Positions 1-11,735 of a DNA stretch of 64,000 bases are shown piece by piece. The stretch is from Coffea arabica (Eukaryota > Streptophyta > Magnoliopsida > Gentianales > Rubiaceae). The position numbers were made by a program, and so were the translations under genes. Position 1 is the first letter of the stretch, and each line of letters opens with the position of its first letter. The stretch lies in assembly GCF_036785885.1 (NCBI RefSeq), contig NC_092312.1, positions 26,402,001 to 26,466,000 on the forward strand, in the 5' to 3' direction. A model generated the notes under the pieces. It was not told where the DNA came from, did not search any database, and was given only the letters and a program-made list of their open reading frames with translations.

Positions 1-3000
1 AGTGAATATGAAATCATTGCCATGATCATCATTTGTTTTTTATTATCAATAGATGTTTGAAAATCAAGTATCACTCTTCAATTTTGATCCTGAAATTTTT
101 GTTTTTTATTATCAATGATATTTTTTTTTTGTAAATTTTTGCTATGCTCTAGTATATTTTAGTTGATGATGATAGTTGTTACTATAAGTCTTCAGTATTG
201 GAATGAAAGGATAGGGGACGATAAAAGGATGCAGTAAAGTAGAGGAAAAGATGAACTTGATTGGCTCCATCCACCACAAAAGGTTAGTTTTGATATTGAA
301 GAAATTCCTATGAAATCCTGACAAATAATGTGGGCTTTATAGACATTTTGGTGTAAAGTGTGGGATTTACACTAGAGGGGTGTGAATTTAGCCCCACTCT
401 TTTCTAAAGAGATTATAAAATTTGTATCACAAATTAAACTTTCTTATGTATTTTGGTTTCTATTCAGGTTTGACGAAAAAATGCAATGAGTTCTAGTGTT
501 ATGCTTTCTAGTTTGCTTTTTATCCTTGGATCTTCCTCAAAAGTATATATAGAAAAAAAAAAGAGAGAATATAATGATCTCAATTACAAAGCAAGGAAAG
601 GTATTTTTATGATTAATGACTAGTATTAATTTGGAATTTATTGTTAGTATGTTTTACGAGTAGATACATATTGGTTTATAAAATGTATCAATACACTAAT
701 AAAATTTCGTTATCCAAAATCAATTCCTACTGGACTATTTTAGCATTTTATGTAATAAAACTTTTCTTTTTATAAGGAAACGAAAATTAGATCATCAAGT
801 AACAAAGTGACTCAAAACACTAATGCGAAACCTCTATATTTTATTTAGTGACGGGATTAATTCGTAAAAATAAATGAAAAAAATTTACAAATGTTACTAA
901 TCGGATTTCTTTACCTCGATCATAGAATTGGTTGCATTTGGATTTAACTTATTACTCCACGGTCAATTACGTGCCATGTGATCTGATCTGTGAAAAGGAC
1001 ACATCATATGCACTGCAAATCGTAGCAAGCTTATTGTCTTTGGAATGCCTAACCTAACAAATGAACAGTGTGGTGCTTGTGAATTGCCAAGTACTTTTAG
1101 GTATTTGTATCCAAATTAATAAATCTATGCATAGGGTTGTAAATGAGTCTAATAAAGCCAAACGCTTAATTATTATTTGCTGAATCAACCTCAAACGAAT
1201 TTGTCAAACACTTGTGTATTATTTGCTGAATCAACCTTAAACGAATTTTTATCGAGATGAACTCCAGTCGAGTTCGAGTAATTTGAAATTTTTACATATA
1301 AAATCGAATTTTATACTAACCAGACTAAACTCAACCGAGTTTATCGAATATAAAATATTGTTTGAACTTGGTTTGACTAGTTAACGAACCATATTCGAAT
1401 AATCTCTTACCAATTCAAGTTCGATTCGAATATCGAGTAATTTTGTCCATCTTTCAACCCTCTCTATACATGCATTAGAAAGAATTTGATTCAACTAATC
1501 AAATCGACATCGGATAACAGATTCCATACAACCAAAATAAGAAAATTAAGCTCCCTGTCGTCTTATGATCAGTCTAACTGTTAATTGACCAATGAGACCA
1601 AGTGTAATCTCTCACTAACATGCTGCAGATTACGTACTAAAAATACAATTAATTCTCGTGTTGTCGGTCGTTGTTTTATGTGTAAAGTTGCAGGCCCCCC
1701 TCACGTGCCTTCTTACAATGTTCAAATATTATGGGTAAAAATCTACCTTTTCATCTATGTTTATGGGGTTTTTCCCCTTGAAATTCGTCACCTGACTTTT
1801 TGGTCTCCATTAACTGCCGTCTAAAGTACCGACGATAGATACATTATAGTAACATGTAAGATCATGTCTGGTCAAAGTGCGAAAGAATTTTGTTGATGAT
1901 TTTCATAATGGTGGAAAAGTTGTAGGGCACTTTTAAGTTTGTTAGCAGGGTATGAATGTAAGGTAGGGCCTGTTTGGCAAACAGGTTCTTGGCCAAATTT
2001 GTCGTCTACAAGTTTTTAAATAACTTTATCTACAATAATTTTAAAAAAATTTTTAAAAATTTTAAACTATATACTTCAAAATACCCAAAAATTTATACAT
2101 CTTAAAAATTTTTCCTACAACTTCTATAATAAGCTACAGTCTGATTTTAGACAAATGTCAAAAAAATTCATTTGCCAAACGAGGCCGTAGTCTACTCTAC
2201 TCCATTGAAGTTTCGTATGTTTGCGGCATTAATCCAAGACAAAGGACAAAGGATAAAACTTAATCGATACATTGACAGTATATACACAAACAGATTAAAG
2301 TCCTCAGTTGGGAATTTGGAATTGGCAATTTATATTCTTTAATTTTCCGGTTTGTGATGGTCGATGTATAAGTGAAATAAAGTTTAAGGACTATTTTAGT
2401 TTTAGCATAATAGTCGAGGGACTATATTGGCCAATTTCTCAATTATATCCCTTGATCAAAAAAGTTGATCAGGAAGGTAGATGCAAAATGAGGTTGACAA
2501 CGGACATAAGCCAATTCCGAGTAGATTCCATTGAAGCTTGAATGTGTATATATGTATTAGGACTTACCATGTGCAAACCAAATCTTGAATAATTGCTCTT
2601 GAAATTAATCTTCTTAGTGAACATGGTAGAGAACAAATTAGGCCAGCTTAATTAGCATAACAAAATTCTTCAAAATCAGGGATACATATTCACTTTACAT
2701 TTGACAAAATTGTGATAAAACCTGTAAACAATTAACGTCAGTAAAACATCTATCTAAGATACTAAGAATCCCAAACTTGATTCTGATGGCGATGGATCAT
2801 CAACCATCAAGCTCATTAATTATAAGGAACATCTTCTTCTATCTAGCTTGAGCCCGACAATTGAAAACGTTCACTTGGCTTTATTAGACTAATACTGTCA
2901 ATGTACTTTGGATTTTAAAAGAGACTGATAAGGAGGTTGCTCATTATTTAACTCATCATGCAAAAACTGTCAATTTTTTCGAATCGATGTCAAATTTCCC

Positions 3001-3135
3001 TCTAAATTTTGTCAAACAAATCGCGTTGAATGATTTCTAACAATCTCATTAATAAATTACTTTGTTTTATTAAAAAAATCACTAAAACATAACTTTTAAC
3101 AATTGAAAGTATCATTTATGCCCTGTACTTAGGCT
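1..3135. other. AT-rich intergenic region, no gene recognised
   Basis: No open reading frame here looks like a real exon. All are short, AT-rich and without recognisable domains. A possible degenerate hAT-type non-autonomous element lies at about 1132-1456: it opens with AGGGTTGTAAATGAG, closes with TTTCAACCCT, and the flanks CTATGCAT and CTATACAT resemble an imperfect 8-bp target duplication, although two extra bases at the right end make this uncertain. Nothing else is supported. Confidence 0.6.
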
Positions 3136-3154
3136 TGCTAGCTAACTCAACTTC

Positions 3155-3356
3155 TTCTTTTTGTTTTTTGTCGCAATGACAGAAGTCGTATAATTTAATC
3201 TAGCATGATCTAGGGAGAAGGAGAGGAGAACTCGACGCGAGTAGAGACTCCGTTGAAGAAAGCTAATTAAGATTACCACATAAAGTGGCAATTGGTTCCT
3301 TGACCTCTCACCTCCGTCAAGGCTGGTGGTGACCACCGGGCCAAAGGCCTAGTGGC
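3155..3356 (-). mobile_element. SINE-like retroposon, family X copy 1
   Basis: A roughly 200-bp element in minus orientation, with its T-rich tail at the left and a tRNA-like head at the right. It is flanked by a near-perfect 19-bp target duplication at 3136-3154 and 3357-3375 (one mismatch, TGCTAGCTAACTCAACTTC versus TGCTAGCTACCTCAACTTC). It is recognisably similar to the copies at 42787-43009 and at 20267-20442 plus 24869-24920. The head, read on the minus strand, contains a pol III A-box-like stretch (TTGGCCCGGTGGTCA). Older and more diverged than the other copies. It sits about 90 bp upstream of the TATA box of the DRT100-like gene. Confidence 0.75.
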
Positions 3357-3447
3357 TGCTAGCTACCTCAACTTCAAATCCCAAGTTCCCAAATCCCAAC
3401 TGGAATTCCACCCCACTTCCAGGGGCATCCTCATCCACCTCGACTTG

Positions 3448-3456
3448 TATATATAA
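3448..3456 (+). promoter_or_regulatory. TATA box of the DRT100-like gene
   Basis: TATATATAA lies about 240 bp upstream of the start codon. Transcription would be expected to start near 3480, giving an unspliced leader of roughly 210 nt. An ATG at 3459 opening a 74-codon frame is only a few bases past the TATA box and so is probably not transcribed. A CATGCAT (RY-type) motif overlaps 3458-3464. Confidence 0.55.
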
Positions 3457-3691
3457 CCATGCATACATTCACACTTCATGCTACCCCAAAAGTTCCCATC
3501 TCCTCAGTTCCCACTCAACTCATAAAACCCACTAGGCCATTACACTCTCCATTATTACACGCACAACACACAGTCTCACAGACCCTCACAAGTCCCAATA
3601 TCACTGCAAAACAACACACAGTCACACACTGCATTTCGGCTTTTCTTCAGACCATACAAAGAAGAGCTCAAAACAACAACTGAAAGCAAAC

Positions 3692-4792
3692 ATGGGGAGA
3701 ATGAAAGTTTCCTTGGCCGCCTTAGTAACATTGGCTTTTTGTTTTTCCGCTAATGCCTGCCCGCCTGGGGATCGGGCAGCATTATTAGCTTTTAAAGCTG
3801 CCCTCAACGAGCCTTACTTGGGCATCTTCAATTCTTGGGCGGGCACCGACTGCTGCACCAACTGGTACGGTGTCAGCTGTGACCCTGACCGACGGGTCGC
3901 CGACATTGTCCTCCGGGGAGAATCCGAGGACCCCATCTTTGAGAAAGCCGGCCGGTCCGGTTACATGTCAGGTGAAATAGCAGCTTCTGTTTGTCAACTC
4001 GACCGGCTCACCACCCTCGTCGTCGCAGACTGGAAGGCAATCGCGGGGGAAATCCCGGCTTGCATTCCGTCCTCGTTACCCATTCTCAGAATCTTCGACA
4101 TCGTCGGAAACCAGATCTCCGGCAAGATTCCGGCCGACATAGGCTCACTGGGTCGACTAACTGTTCTCAACCTCGCCGACAACAAGCTCACCGGTGCGAT
4201 TCCGCCGTCGATTGTCAACCTCGGGAGCCTCATGCATCTCGACCTCACCAACAACAAACTCACAGGAGAAATCCCCTCTGACGTCGGAAAACTAACCATG
4301 ATGAGCAGGGCACTGTTGAGCCGTAACCAGCTCACCGGTTCAATCCCCAGCTCATTTGCTAACATTTACAGGCTGGCCGACATTGATCTATCCATGAACC
4401 GGATCTCCGGTTCGATCCCGGCTCAACTCGGAACAATGCCGGTTCTGTCAACCCTTAATCTAGACAGCAATCGACTATCCGGAAGCATACCGACGAGCTT
4501 ATTGAGCAGTGCCGGGTTAAACGTTTTAAACATCAGCCGAAACAGTCTGGAGGGCAATTTACCCGACGTTTTTGGACCGAAAACTTATTTTACGGTCCTT
4601 GATTTATCGTATAACCAATTGCGCGGTTCAATTCCTAAATCACTATCATCGGCAAAGTACATTGGGCACTTGGATTTGAGTTATAATCACCTTTGCGGAC
4701 CGATTCCGGTTGGCTCACCTTTTGATCATCTTGAGGCCTCTTCATTTGCTAATAACGATTGCTTATGTGGATCACCACTACGTACTTGTTAA
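3692..4792 (+). CDS. DRT100-like leucine-rich-repeat protein
   Basis: Single-exon gene of 366 aa, close in length and layout to Arabidopsis DRT100 (DNA-damage-repair/toleration 100) and related secreted LRR proteins. Residues about 1-22 form a signal peptide ending before CPPGDRAALLAFKAAL, the start of the LRRNT_2 cap, whose cysteine pair is in DCCTNWYGVSC. About nine plant-type LRRs follow (repeated NxLTGxIP and LDLSxN motifs), ending in a C-terminal cysteine cap (NDCLCGSPLRTC). There is no transmembrane segment and no kinase, so a secreted or wall-associated protein is expected. The DRT100 name comes from partial complementation of bacterial repair mutants; a role in plant DNA repair is not established, and polygalacturonase-inhibitor-like or wall functions are equally plausible. 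The coding region is clearly more GC-rich than its surroundings. A second ATG at codon 4 could also serve as start. Confidence 0.92.
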   Translation: MGRMKVSLAALVTLAFCFSANACPPGDRAALLAFKAALNEPYLGIFNSWAGTDCCTNWYGVSCDPDRRVADIVLRGESEDPIFEKAGRSGYMSGEIAASVCQLDRLTTLVVADWKAIAGEIPACIPSSLPILRIFDIVGNQISGKIPADIGSLGRLTVLNLADNKLTGAIPPSIVNLGSLMHLDLTNNKLTGEIPSDVGKLTMMSRALLSRNQLTGSIPSSFANIYRLADIDLSMNRISGSIPAQLGTMPVLSTLNLDSNRLSGSIPTSLLSSAGLNVLNISRNSLEGNLPDVFGPKTYFTVLDLSYNQLRGSIPKSLSSAKYIGHLDLSYNHLCGPIPVGSPFDHLEASSFANNDCLCGSPLRTC

Positions 4793-7106
4793 TTGAATCT
4801 AAATCATGGGGATTAGTAGTAAATTGTAATTAACCGAAAATGTCGGTTGGTTATTATTGCTGCTTGCTTGTGTGATATTTCCTGCAACGGTCTGTAAGGA
4901 TAAACCCCTCCCCCCCCCCCTTTTTTTTTGAAGTATGTAATCTCAATTGTGTATTGTTTATAAGAGTGCATCAGTTGCATGCAAGTGTAAAATGCGTGCG
5001 AACTTCTGTACGAGAATCAAATCTATCTATAGTAAAGAAAGAGATTATATATGTTTTTGTATTGCTGGCTTTACTGGCATTTTCGTTCATGAGACTGTGT
5101 GCTTGAATCATGAGTTTATGATAAAGGTTATGGAGCGTTCATGATTTTGATGGCATGGTTCTTGGTCACAATGGCAATCATTGCAGCGGTGAATTGGTGA
5201 TTTGGTGTTGATGAAAGCGTTGACATATATATGCATAAAGTGATCACGCCAGCGTTATTTGTAGGTCAATGGGAGAGGTGGAGATTGATTTGCCTGCTCC
5301 ATTATAGTATTATTATTTTTTGAAGCAGCCTTTGGAGGGGGTGAAAACCTTTGGCTAAAGAAGAAAGGGAAAAATCCTTGGCTACAGATAAGCCCTTTTT
5401 TCATTCGGCAAAATATGGTCACATTAATTATTTTCCTTCTGGAAAAAAAAAAAGAGAAAAGAATTGCAGCATTTGAGAGTTAGATAACGCAGCTGTCCTC
5501 TAGACAGTATAGGATCTGTTGCATAAATATTAGTAGTATTAATTTGGTTGGTGAAACATGCATGAGAGATTCAATGCGCAGAGCATTAAAAAATATGGTA
5601 CAACAAATTTTGGGGGAAGCAGCAAACAGAGGTCAAGTTCTTGCCAGGGCAATGCATGTTCCTAATTTCCAGTCCCATGTGACCTGCCCATACATCAACT
5701 GTATTTATATATCCTTCGTGGTCCCACTACATTTTGTTTCTTTCCAAATAGGAGGATAAAACAGGTTGGTAAACTTTAGCTCAGCTAATACAGTGATAAG
5801 ACTGACAGTGAAAAGCCAGTGGATCCATTCATGATTCAAGCAAATGCAAAAGGGGATCCGTTTCCAACATTTCTAGTGACAATTCCAGACCAAAATAGCC
5901 AATTTGAATGTTGTGCAATAGAAAGTGAAATTTGAGAGAATTTGGGAGGCCTTACTTTAGATTGTAGTTGTTAGCAGAAAAATTTTGATGTTCCGTGTAA
6001 ATACATTTCTCAATCAACTTTTCACCTCAAATACACAAATTGAGCATAATTTTGTAAGTACTTTTTGTTTTCAGTTGAGTTCTCTTCCATCCTATTTTAT
6101 TTTCTTCTTGTTCACATTCCCCTGTACAGATAGATGGCTACAATCGGTTAAATGTTTGTAACTTTTAGCTGCGACTAGCTATTATCTTGTCTGTCAAACA
6201 GAGCAAATGTCAACTCGTTTTAAAATGGTTTTAGACTCTTAAGAAAGCTGCTGCAGTCAGGTAAGTTCTTGCTTCGCGTTTAGCCACAACGAAAGGAATT
6301 GAGCAGCTTCTAAAGGTTGATGGCCACTTGGGAGTGTCCTGCCTATTCATTCGTATTTTGCGGACTCAAAGGATTTGTTTACTGTTCAAGGTTTCAGGGT
6401 AAACTTCAGCTGTTTCAAATAATTGTAATCACTCCAAGGAGGATCAGGAGAAAAGAAGCAAAATTAATTTGAGGCAAATATAGAAAGGATTATCTCTAAT
6501 GTACAGATCAATGAAAGATTTTGTCAACATTCTTAGTCATCCACTTAAAATACTAAAATAGGGGTGACCTTTTCAGTATCCTGGACTTTTCATGCATTCT
6601 AAAATTCGGCTTTTTTTACCTCAAGAACCCTGTATCAGATCAGTTGGCCCAAATACGGAGTGTTTTCAGTTATCTAGCCCTCATTCTGACTATCACTGGG
6701 GAAGAGTACACTACTTCACAGAGAATTCTTTACATGAAAAGGATATTAGAAGGAAATAGCTGGGCTGTTTTAAGATACAAAATTTTTTTCAAGCACCAAG
6801 TTCACGAGTTCCCGGCTGCTATCTTTGTTGTGTCAGCTTATTGACTTGGAGAGTCTAGAATTTGATGCTATTAAAAGTCGATGCATGAACAACTGTTGCA
6901 CTTTGGACAATACAGATGTTATTTATTGAAGATTATGTGTTTAAATTTCTGTATCTGTTCTCAATTGACCCAAAGCTTAATCATGAAAAGAGGGTATGTT
7001 GTGCCTTCAACTAGCCCTTCCAATTTTCAGACAAGTTATCAATAAAAGTGAAACCAAAGTGTGATTTTTTCATGACCAGTTTGAAATGCACATCAGCACA
7101 TCAAAC
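4793..7106. other. 3' region of DRT100-like gene and intergenic DNA
   Basis: The first few hundred bases are the likely 3' UTR of the DRT100-like gene, including a C-run followed by a T-run at about 4907-4929. The remainder is AT-rich with only short, domainless open frames. The last stretch before 7107 is the likely 3' UTR of the minus-strand COM1 gene, so the two genes are convergent. Confidence 0.6.
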
Positions 7107-9431
7107 TCACATCTCTGACTCAAACCCTATGTTCCAGAATCCTTCAGGAGTCAGAGGAGGAGCATACCTGTAACGATGTCTTGAAACTCCATCATGATGC
7201 TCACACCGCATGTTTTGTCCATTGCCATTCTCCTCCTTACATTCATTGGGAAGAACAGCATCATAGAACTTTTTGCATTGCTTGCATTCAATTCCTTTCA
7301 GGTTTTCCCTCACAGTTTTCTTTCTTACTGGTTCCACAAACTTGAAATTTGATGTTCCAGGCCTCTGAGGTGGGATTTGACACTTTTCACGGTCAACATT
7401 CATGTCTTCTGTCTCGTCATCAGAGCTATTGAATTCTATGTCTTTTTGAGCTGGTTCTGGAGGATTACAAATTTGATCCTTAATGGCATTGCCTAAGTCT
7501 CCTCTAATTTTCTCCAAGGGGGTATCAAGAAAATCATCATGGAGATCAGGTCCAAGTTTACTCTGGTTAGACCTCGTATTTCTCCAATAAGACACAGGAC
7601 GTTTTGTTCCAGCTGGTGGGCAAGATTTTACACTGGCAAAGGTTTTTGGTTGGATAGAAGTTCTTGACCTAGAAGGGGAGACAGAGTTTGATCTTTGATT
7701 TAACTGGACTTCCTTGTCATTCTTCAACTCTTCTCCCTCACCTTTCCTTCTTTCTGCTTCACCACTAACACCAGAGGCATTTGGACCTTTGTTGACATCT
7801 ATATTGCCAGATACCAAGAGTTAAATGAGGATAAGTGCATACTAATTTCCAAAAGGGGCCAGGAGGGGGACGGGAGGATGTAAAAAACAAGAAAGCTAAG
7901 CATATCACAGTCATTAACTGTTTGTAGAGTCATCTGGATAATGTTCTGTGGCACGATCATCATAAAACAGTGGAACATTTAGAAGATTTCAGCACTAGGG
8001 ATAGAGAAAAAAGGACTTACCAACCGAAGTTAATGGGCTATGATTCAGCCCCAAGGTGTCACTCTGATCTTCCATTCTATTTTGGGGCAGCGCATTTCCT
8101 GTAGTAAGACCATACTTTGAACACAAAAAGTTGTACTGAGATTTGAGATTCTTATAAGCAACAATGACTTCCTTTCGTTTCTGCTTTTCAGACATTAACT
8201 GGGAGTCTTTTGCTTCAATCTGCTGAAGCAACTTCCCGTGTAATTCCATTTCTTCTGAGGACCCCTGGCTTCCCTCTTGCAGATTGGGTTGATGTATATC
8301 AACCTTCTCTTCCGGGCCTCTTCCTAGTTTCTCCAGAAGCTGTCGCTTCTCCTTCACAAGCTCTTCAAAATCCTTCTGTATTTTCAACTTTTCAAAATTG
8401 TATGAATCAATCTGCTGCATCAGCTGTTCTTGCAAAATTCTTCCTTCTTCCACTTCATCATTTTTCTTTCCTATCTCCTTCTCTAGAAAATTTATATCAT
8501 TCTGTAAATTTACTAGTCTTGTGGCGAGTAGCCTTTTCTCCTTCTCATATTCGTTCAATTGCTGCTCATGCTCCATTATTTCCGAGGCCTGTGATTCGAC
8601 CTTTTTCAGGAGATTCTCCCGCATTTTTCTTCCCTTTTCAATTTCCTCATTCTTTTTTCTCAGTTCCTCCTGAAGCTCGTCAATCTTCCCATTCATAATC
8701 CCAAATCTTCTAATAATTAAATCTGCATCTCCTTGGTGATCTGTCAACTGTTCCTCTTCTTTATCCATCATTAGGGAAGTATTTGATCGAACCATTTGGA
8801 GAAGTGTAAGCTGTAATCCCATTGCAGCATCAAATTCCCTAGTCTTGTTTGCTAGCTCTGATTTCAATCCCTTGACTTCCCTCTCCAGATATGTGTGCTC
8901 TGTAAATAGCTTCCAATGTTTGTCATCAAGTTCTTTCAGCTCCTTGTCTCTGTCTTCCACTAGCTTCTCTGCGACATTATACAAATCATGCCACTGTTTC
9001 ACTTCTACCTGCAATGCGCCTACTTCTTTAGTCTTCTGTTGCAGGTCTTCTTGGAGACTGCGAATACTATCTGGAGACAAGCCAATACTAGCAAATTCTT
9101 CCCTCTCCAACTTCAGAGAGCTGATTTCAGCACAAAACTGTTGCTTTTCGAGCTGAAGCTTTCCAATTTGAAGTAGCAGATCTTTTTCTCTCTCTTTGCA
9201 AGCATTTTCCGCAGATTCTCTGGCTTCAGAATACAACCTCTGAAGGGTCTTAGATTTTGCCTGAAAATGCGGATAAATTTGACTGCAAAATACATATTCA
9301 ATCTGGGAAATCCTATCTTTAGCTTCCTGAATTGTGGCAACCAGAATAGTACTGAGCCCTGATATATACTTGAACTCCATGCTGTCATCAGTAGACCCTA
9401 ATTGTGGTGACTTCTGCAAATTTCCATCCAT
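7107..9431 (-). CDS. COM1: COM1/GR1 (CtIP/Sae2-like) DNA end-resection protein
   Basis: Two coding exons on the minus strand, 9431-8021 and 7798-7107, joined GTTG|gtaag ... atatag|ATGTC in phase 1, give 700 aa. The family (CtIP, Sae2/Ctp1, plant COM1 or gamma response 1) works with the MRE11-RAD50-NBS1 complex to trim DNA ends at meiotic and damage-induced double-strand breaks. Residues about 60-440 are almost continuous coiled coil, expected for tetramerisation. The C-terminal Sae2 domain is clear: a CxxC at residues 642 and 645 (ECKQCKKFYDAV), then CEHHDGVSRHRYRYAPP and the family terminus EGFWNIGFESEM. An acceptor (ttggtag) directly before the ATG implies a leader intron, with its donor CAAG|gtttca near 10045. 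At 700 aa the protein is longer than I recall for Arabidopsis COM1 (around 590 aa), the extra being in the coiled coil and linker. Identity is confident from the terminus. Confidence 0.93.
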
Positions 9432-10045
9432 CTACCAAATCTAAAAGAATCTAATCAAATTTAGCAGCTGATAATTATTCCATATAAACATTACTCTAAA
9501 AAGAATTAGTTCCTGAAGGTAATTATTAACATGAATATCCGCCTGATTCCTATCATAAAACTCATAGAGCTAACCAGTAACATAATTCTCTGCAAAATTT
9601 CAGCAACTGTACTCTTACTTAAAATTCACTACGAATAAAATGATTAGCCAACAAAAACATCCCAAATTAATCCGTAAGTACAACAAAACCTTGATTTATT
9701 CAACTTCTTCTGCACAACAAAACCCAATCTTCAGGAACAACGAGACCACACCTTGATTTAGTTTTACAGTTTCAGCTCAAATTGAACAAGCAGGGATAAG
9801 TGGATTCTATGCACAAATTATGCACCAAAACTGCAGAGAAATCAATACATTTCACCTCGGCGCCATTTTTCTGAATCAAAAAATTGCTTCAATTTTGTAA
9901 TTAAGAACTAAATCTGATTCCAATTGTACAGAAAAACGCATTTAAATATCAACAATGAACCGAATGCAAACTGAATTTCTACTAGTGTGCGTTGTGTGCG
10001 TGTGCTCGTGAGTGTGAGAGACAGAGAGAAGGAGAGAGCTGAAAC

Positions 10046-10213
10046 CTTGAGCCCGAGGAAGAAGCACGAACGACGTCGTTTTTGAGCTTATGAAAGAGAG
10101 TGAAAGGAAGAGTGCTGGAGAAGCTTGTTTGGTGTAGGTAGGTATACGCTCCTCCGAAAGCAAGAAGAGTGTCAGAGAAGATTTGAGGCAAAAGCGCGCC
10201 AAATATAAATAGT
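10046..10213 (-). promoter_or_regulatory. COM1 core promoter with E2F-like site and leader exon
   Basis: On the minus strand a TATA-like element (TATTTATATTT, 10213-10203) runs directly into TTTGGCGCGC, which contains TTTGGCGC (10203-10196), a perfect match to the E2F consensus TTTSSCGC. The leader exon probably runs from about 10175 to 10046, ending in a plausible donor (CAAG|gtttca). E2F control would fit a replication- or meiosis-linked repair gene; that is inference. Confidence 0.5.
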
Positions 10214-11149
10214 CAACGCGGGACGAATTATTTTCAAAATTATTCCTTTTTTTTTTTTTTGGTTTCCACGAGATTAGTTTAGTGGGCTTGTGACTTGAAT
10301 AGCGGAAGTTTGCATTGGTTATCCTGTAATGTTTGGTTCGGCCCATGCATAAAAATGTGTTTTTATTAATATATTATTGTATTTCTATATATTGGTTATT
10401 GAATGCCTTCATAATTATTTTGCAGTTTGTGCTTGTTCAATGAGGATAGGATATGGAATATATTTACACTAGTGGAAAGAAACGTTACAAATAACAATTA
10501 TAAATTTAAGAATGCGTTTGGATTGCAAGTTTTTCAAAAAAAAAAAAAATTGGAATATTTCCTCTAAGACATTTTTTTAATTATTATTTTACTTCACATA
10601 CATCATAGGACTATAATATATATATATATATATATATTTTATAAACTTTCAGAAACTCCAATCTAAATGGGCTTTAAGTATTTTTGTAAGTTCAGGCACA
10701 GGTGCCTTACTTTTTTAAGGTCAATAAAAGTTGCTAATATAATACTTTTTTTCTTCTTAATTTGTTGTTTCATTTTATGGTTTACTTTTTTTAGTACAAG
10801 CAGAAGGGTTCGAATCTGAAACCTTTTAATCACATTCCCTCCCCTCCGACCATCTAACCCACCCTCCCCCAATTTTATGTTATACTTTATCTCTATGTAA
10901 GTTGATAACATAAAGCTATACTTTTTTTCTTATAGGAGTTGTTGTAATTACATTAACCATACATTTAGCTTTCATGCATAAATTGGATTTTCACTATCAG
11001 CATATTGGCCATTAGAAGAGAGAGACCATGAAAATAATTTAAACTCCAGAATTTGTGTGATGAAAACACATTTGGAATTGCAAGAGAAAACTGATTCGTA
11101 AAAGTCTTATTAGCAAACTTAAGAAAGAGGAAATCAACTCCTCAAGATT

Positions 11150-11735
11150 AAATTTAGCCTCCTAAACTATCAATTACAGGGTTTTTTATTCTGTCACAAT
11201 AGTGCAATAGCCATAATTTGGCGAGCCTTTTATGTGAAGTTCAAAAAAAAAAAAAAAGTACACTTGATGTTATCAATTGCTTAAATTGATCCTTTTGCAT
11301 CAATTTTTTTTTTTCCGGAAACGATAGATGTTTGTATTGATATGTCTAAACTTTATATAGTATTTGAGCAACGGCTCAACCAACTTTACAGAAATGTAAC
11401 CCAACACTTAAAGAGTGACAAAAATTCTCTCCGAAACTTTTGCATCAATCACCCAACCATCAATTGTATAAGAAGACAGTGTGCCAAATTTGATACTTAT
11501 TTGGCTTTTTAGTCAAGGAGGGGAAAAAAAATAGATCACTGGTTTGGCAGTTGGCACTTAAGGATTATTCTAAAATGGGCAATTTGTAAACTTACAACAG
11601 AGGAAAGTTGTTTGTTGTCATTTGACTCTTAATAGGCAACCCAATTTTTATCCGTTATAATATCAAATGACTACTACTTTGCAAGAAACTAAAAAGTGCT
11701 AGTTTTTGCAACTGACAGTTTAGGAGGCGAAATAC
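11150..11735. mobile_element. Inverted-repeat non-autonomous DNA element (MITE/MULE-like)
   Basis: The left end (around 11153-11176, TTTAGCCTCCTAAACTATCA) and the reverse complement of the right end (around 11710-11732, TTTCGCCTCCTAAACTGTCA) match closely, so the two ends are inverted repeats. No transposase is encoded. Exact borders and target duplication were not resolved. A separate retroposon sits inside it at 11305-11436. Confidence 0.55.
11305..11436 (-). mobile_element. Short retroposon with 13-bp target duplication
   Basis: About 130 bp starting with a T-run (a poly-A tail read on the other strand) and flanked by identical 13-bp repeats CTTTTGCATCAAT at 11292-11304 and 11437-11449. 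That is the signature of target-primed reverse transcription. The body is not similar to the SINE families elsewhere in this window, and could be a 5'-truncated LINE end or another SINE. Confidence 0.7.

Noticed and set aside
1132-1456. A hAT element with AGGGTTG termini
   Set aside because: The right end carries two extra bases and the flanking octamers match only 7 of 8 after shifting. Kept only as a possibility in the intergenic note.
3459-3683. 74-codon frame upstream of the DRT100-like gene as an upstream ORF
   Set aside because: Its ATG is only about 10 bases past the start of the TATA box, so it should lie upstream of the transcription start.
8210-9176. Plus-strand open frames opposite COM1
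   Set aside because: Shadows of the conserved minus-strand coding exon, with no independent similarity.
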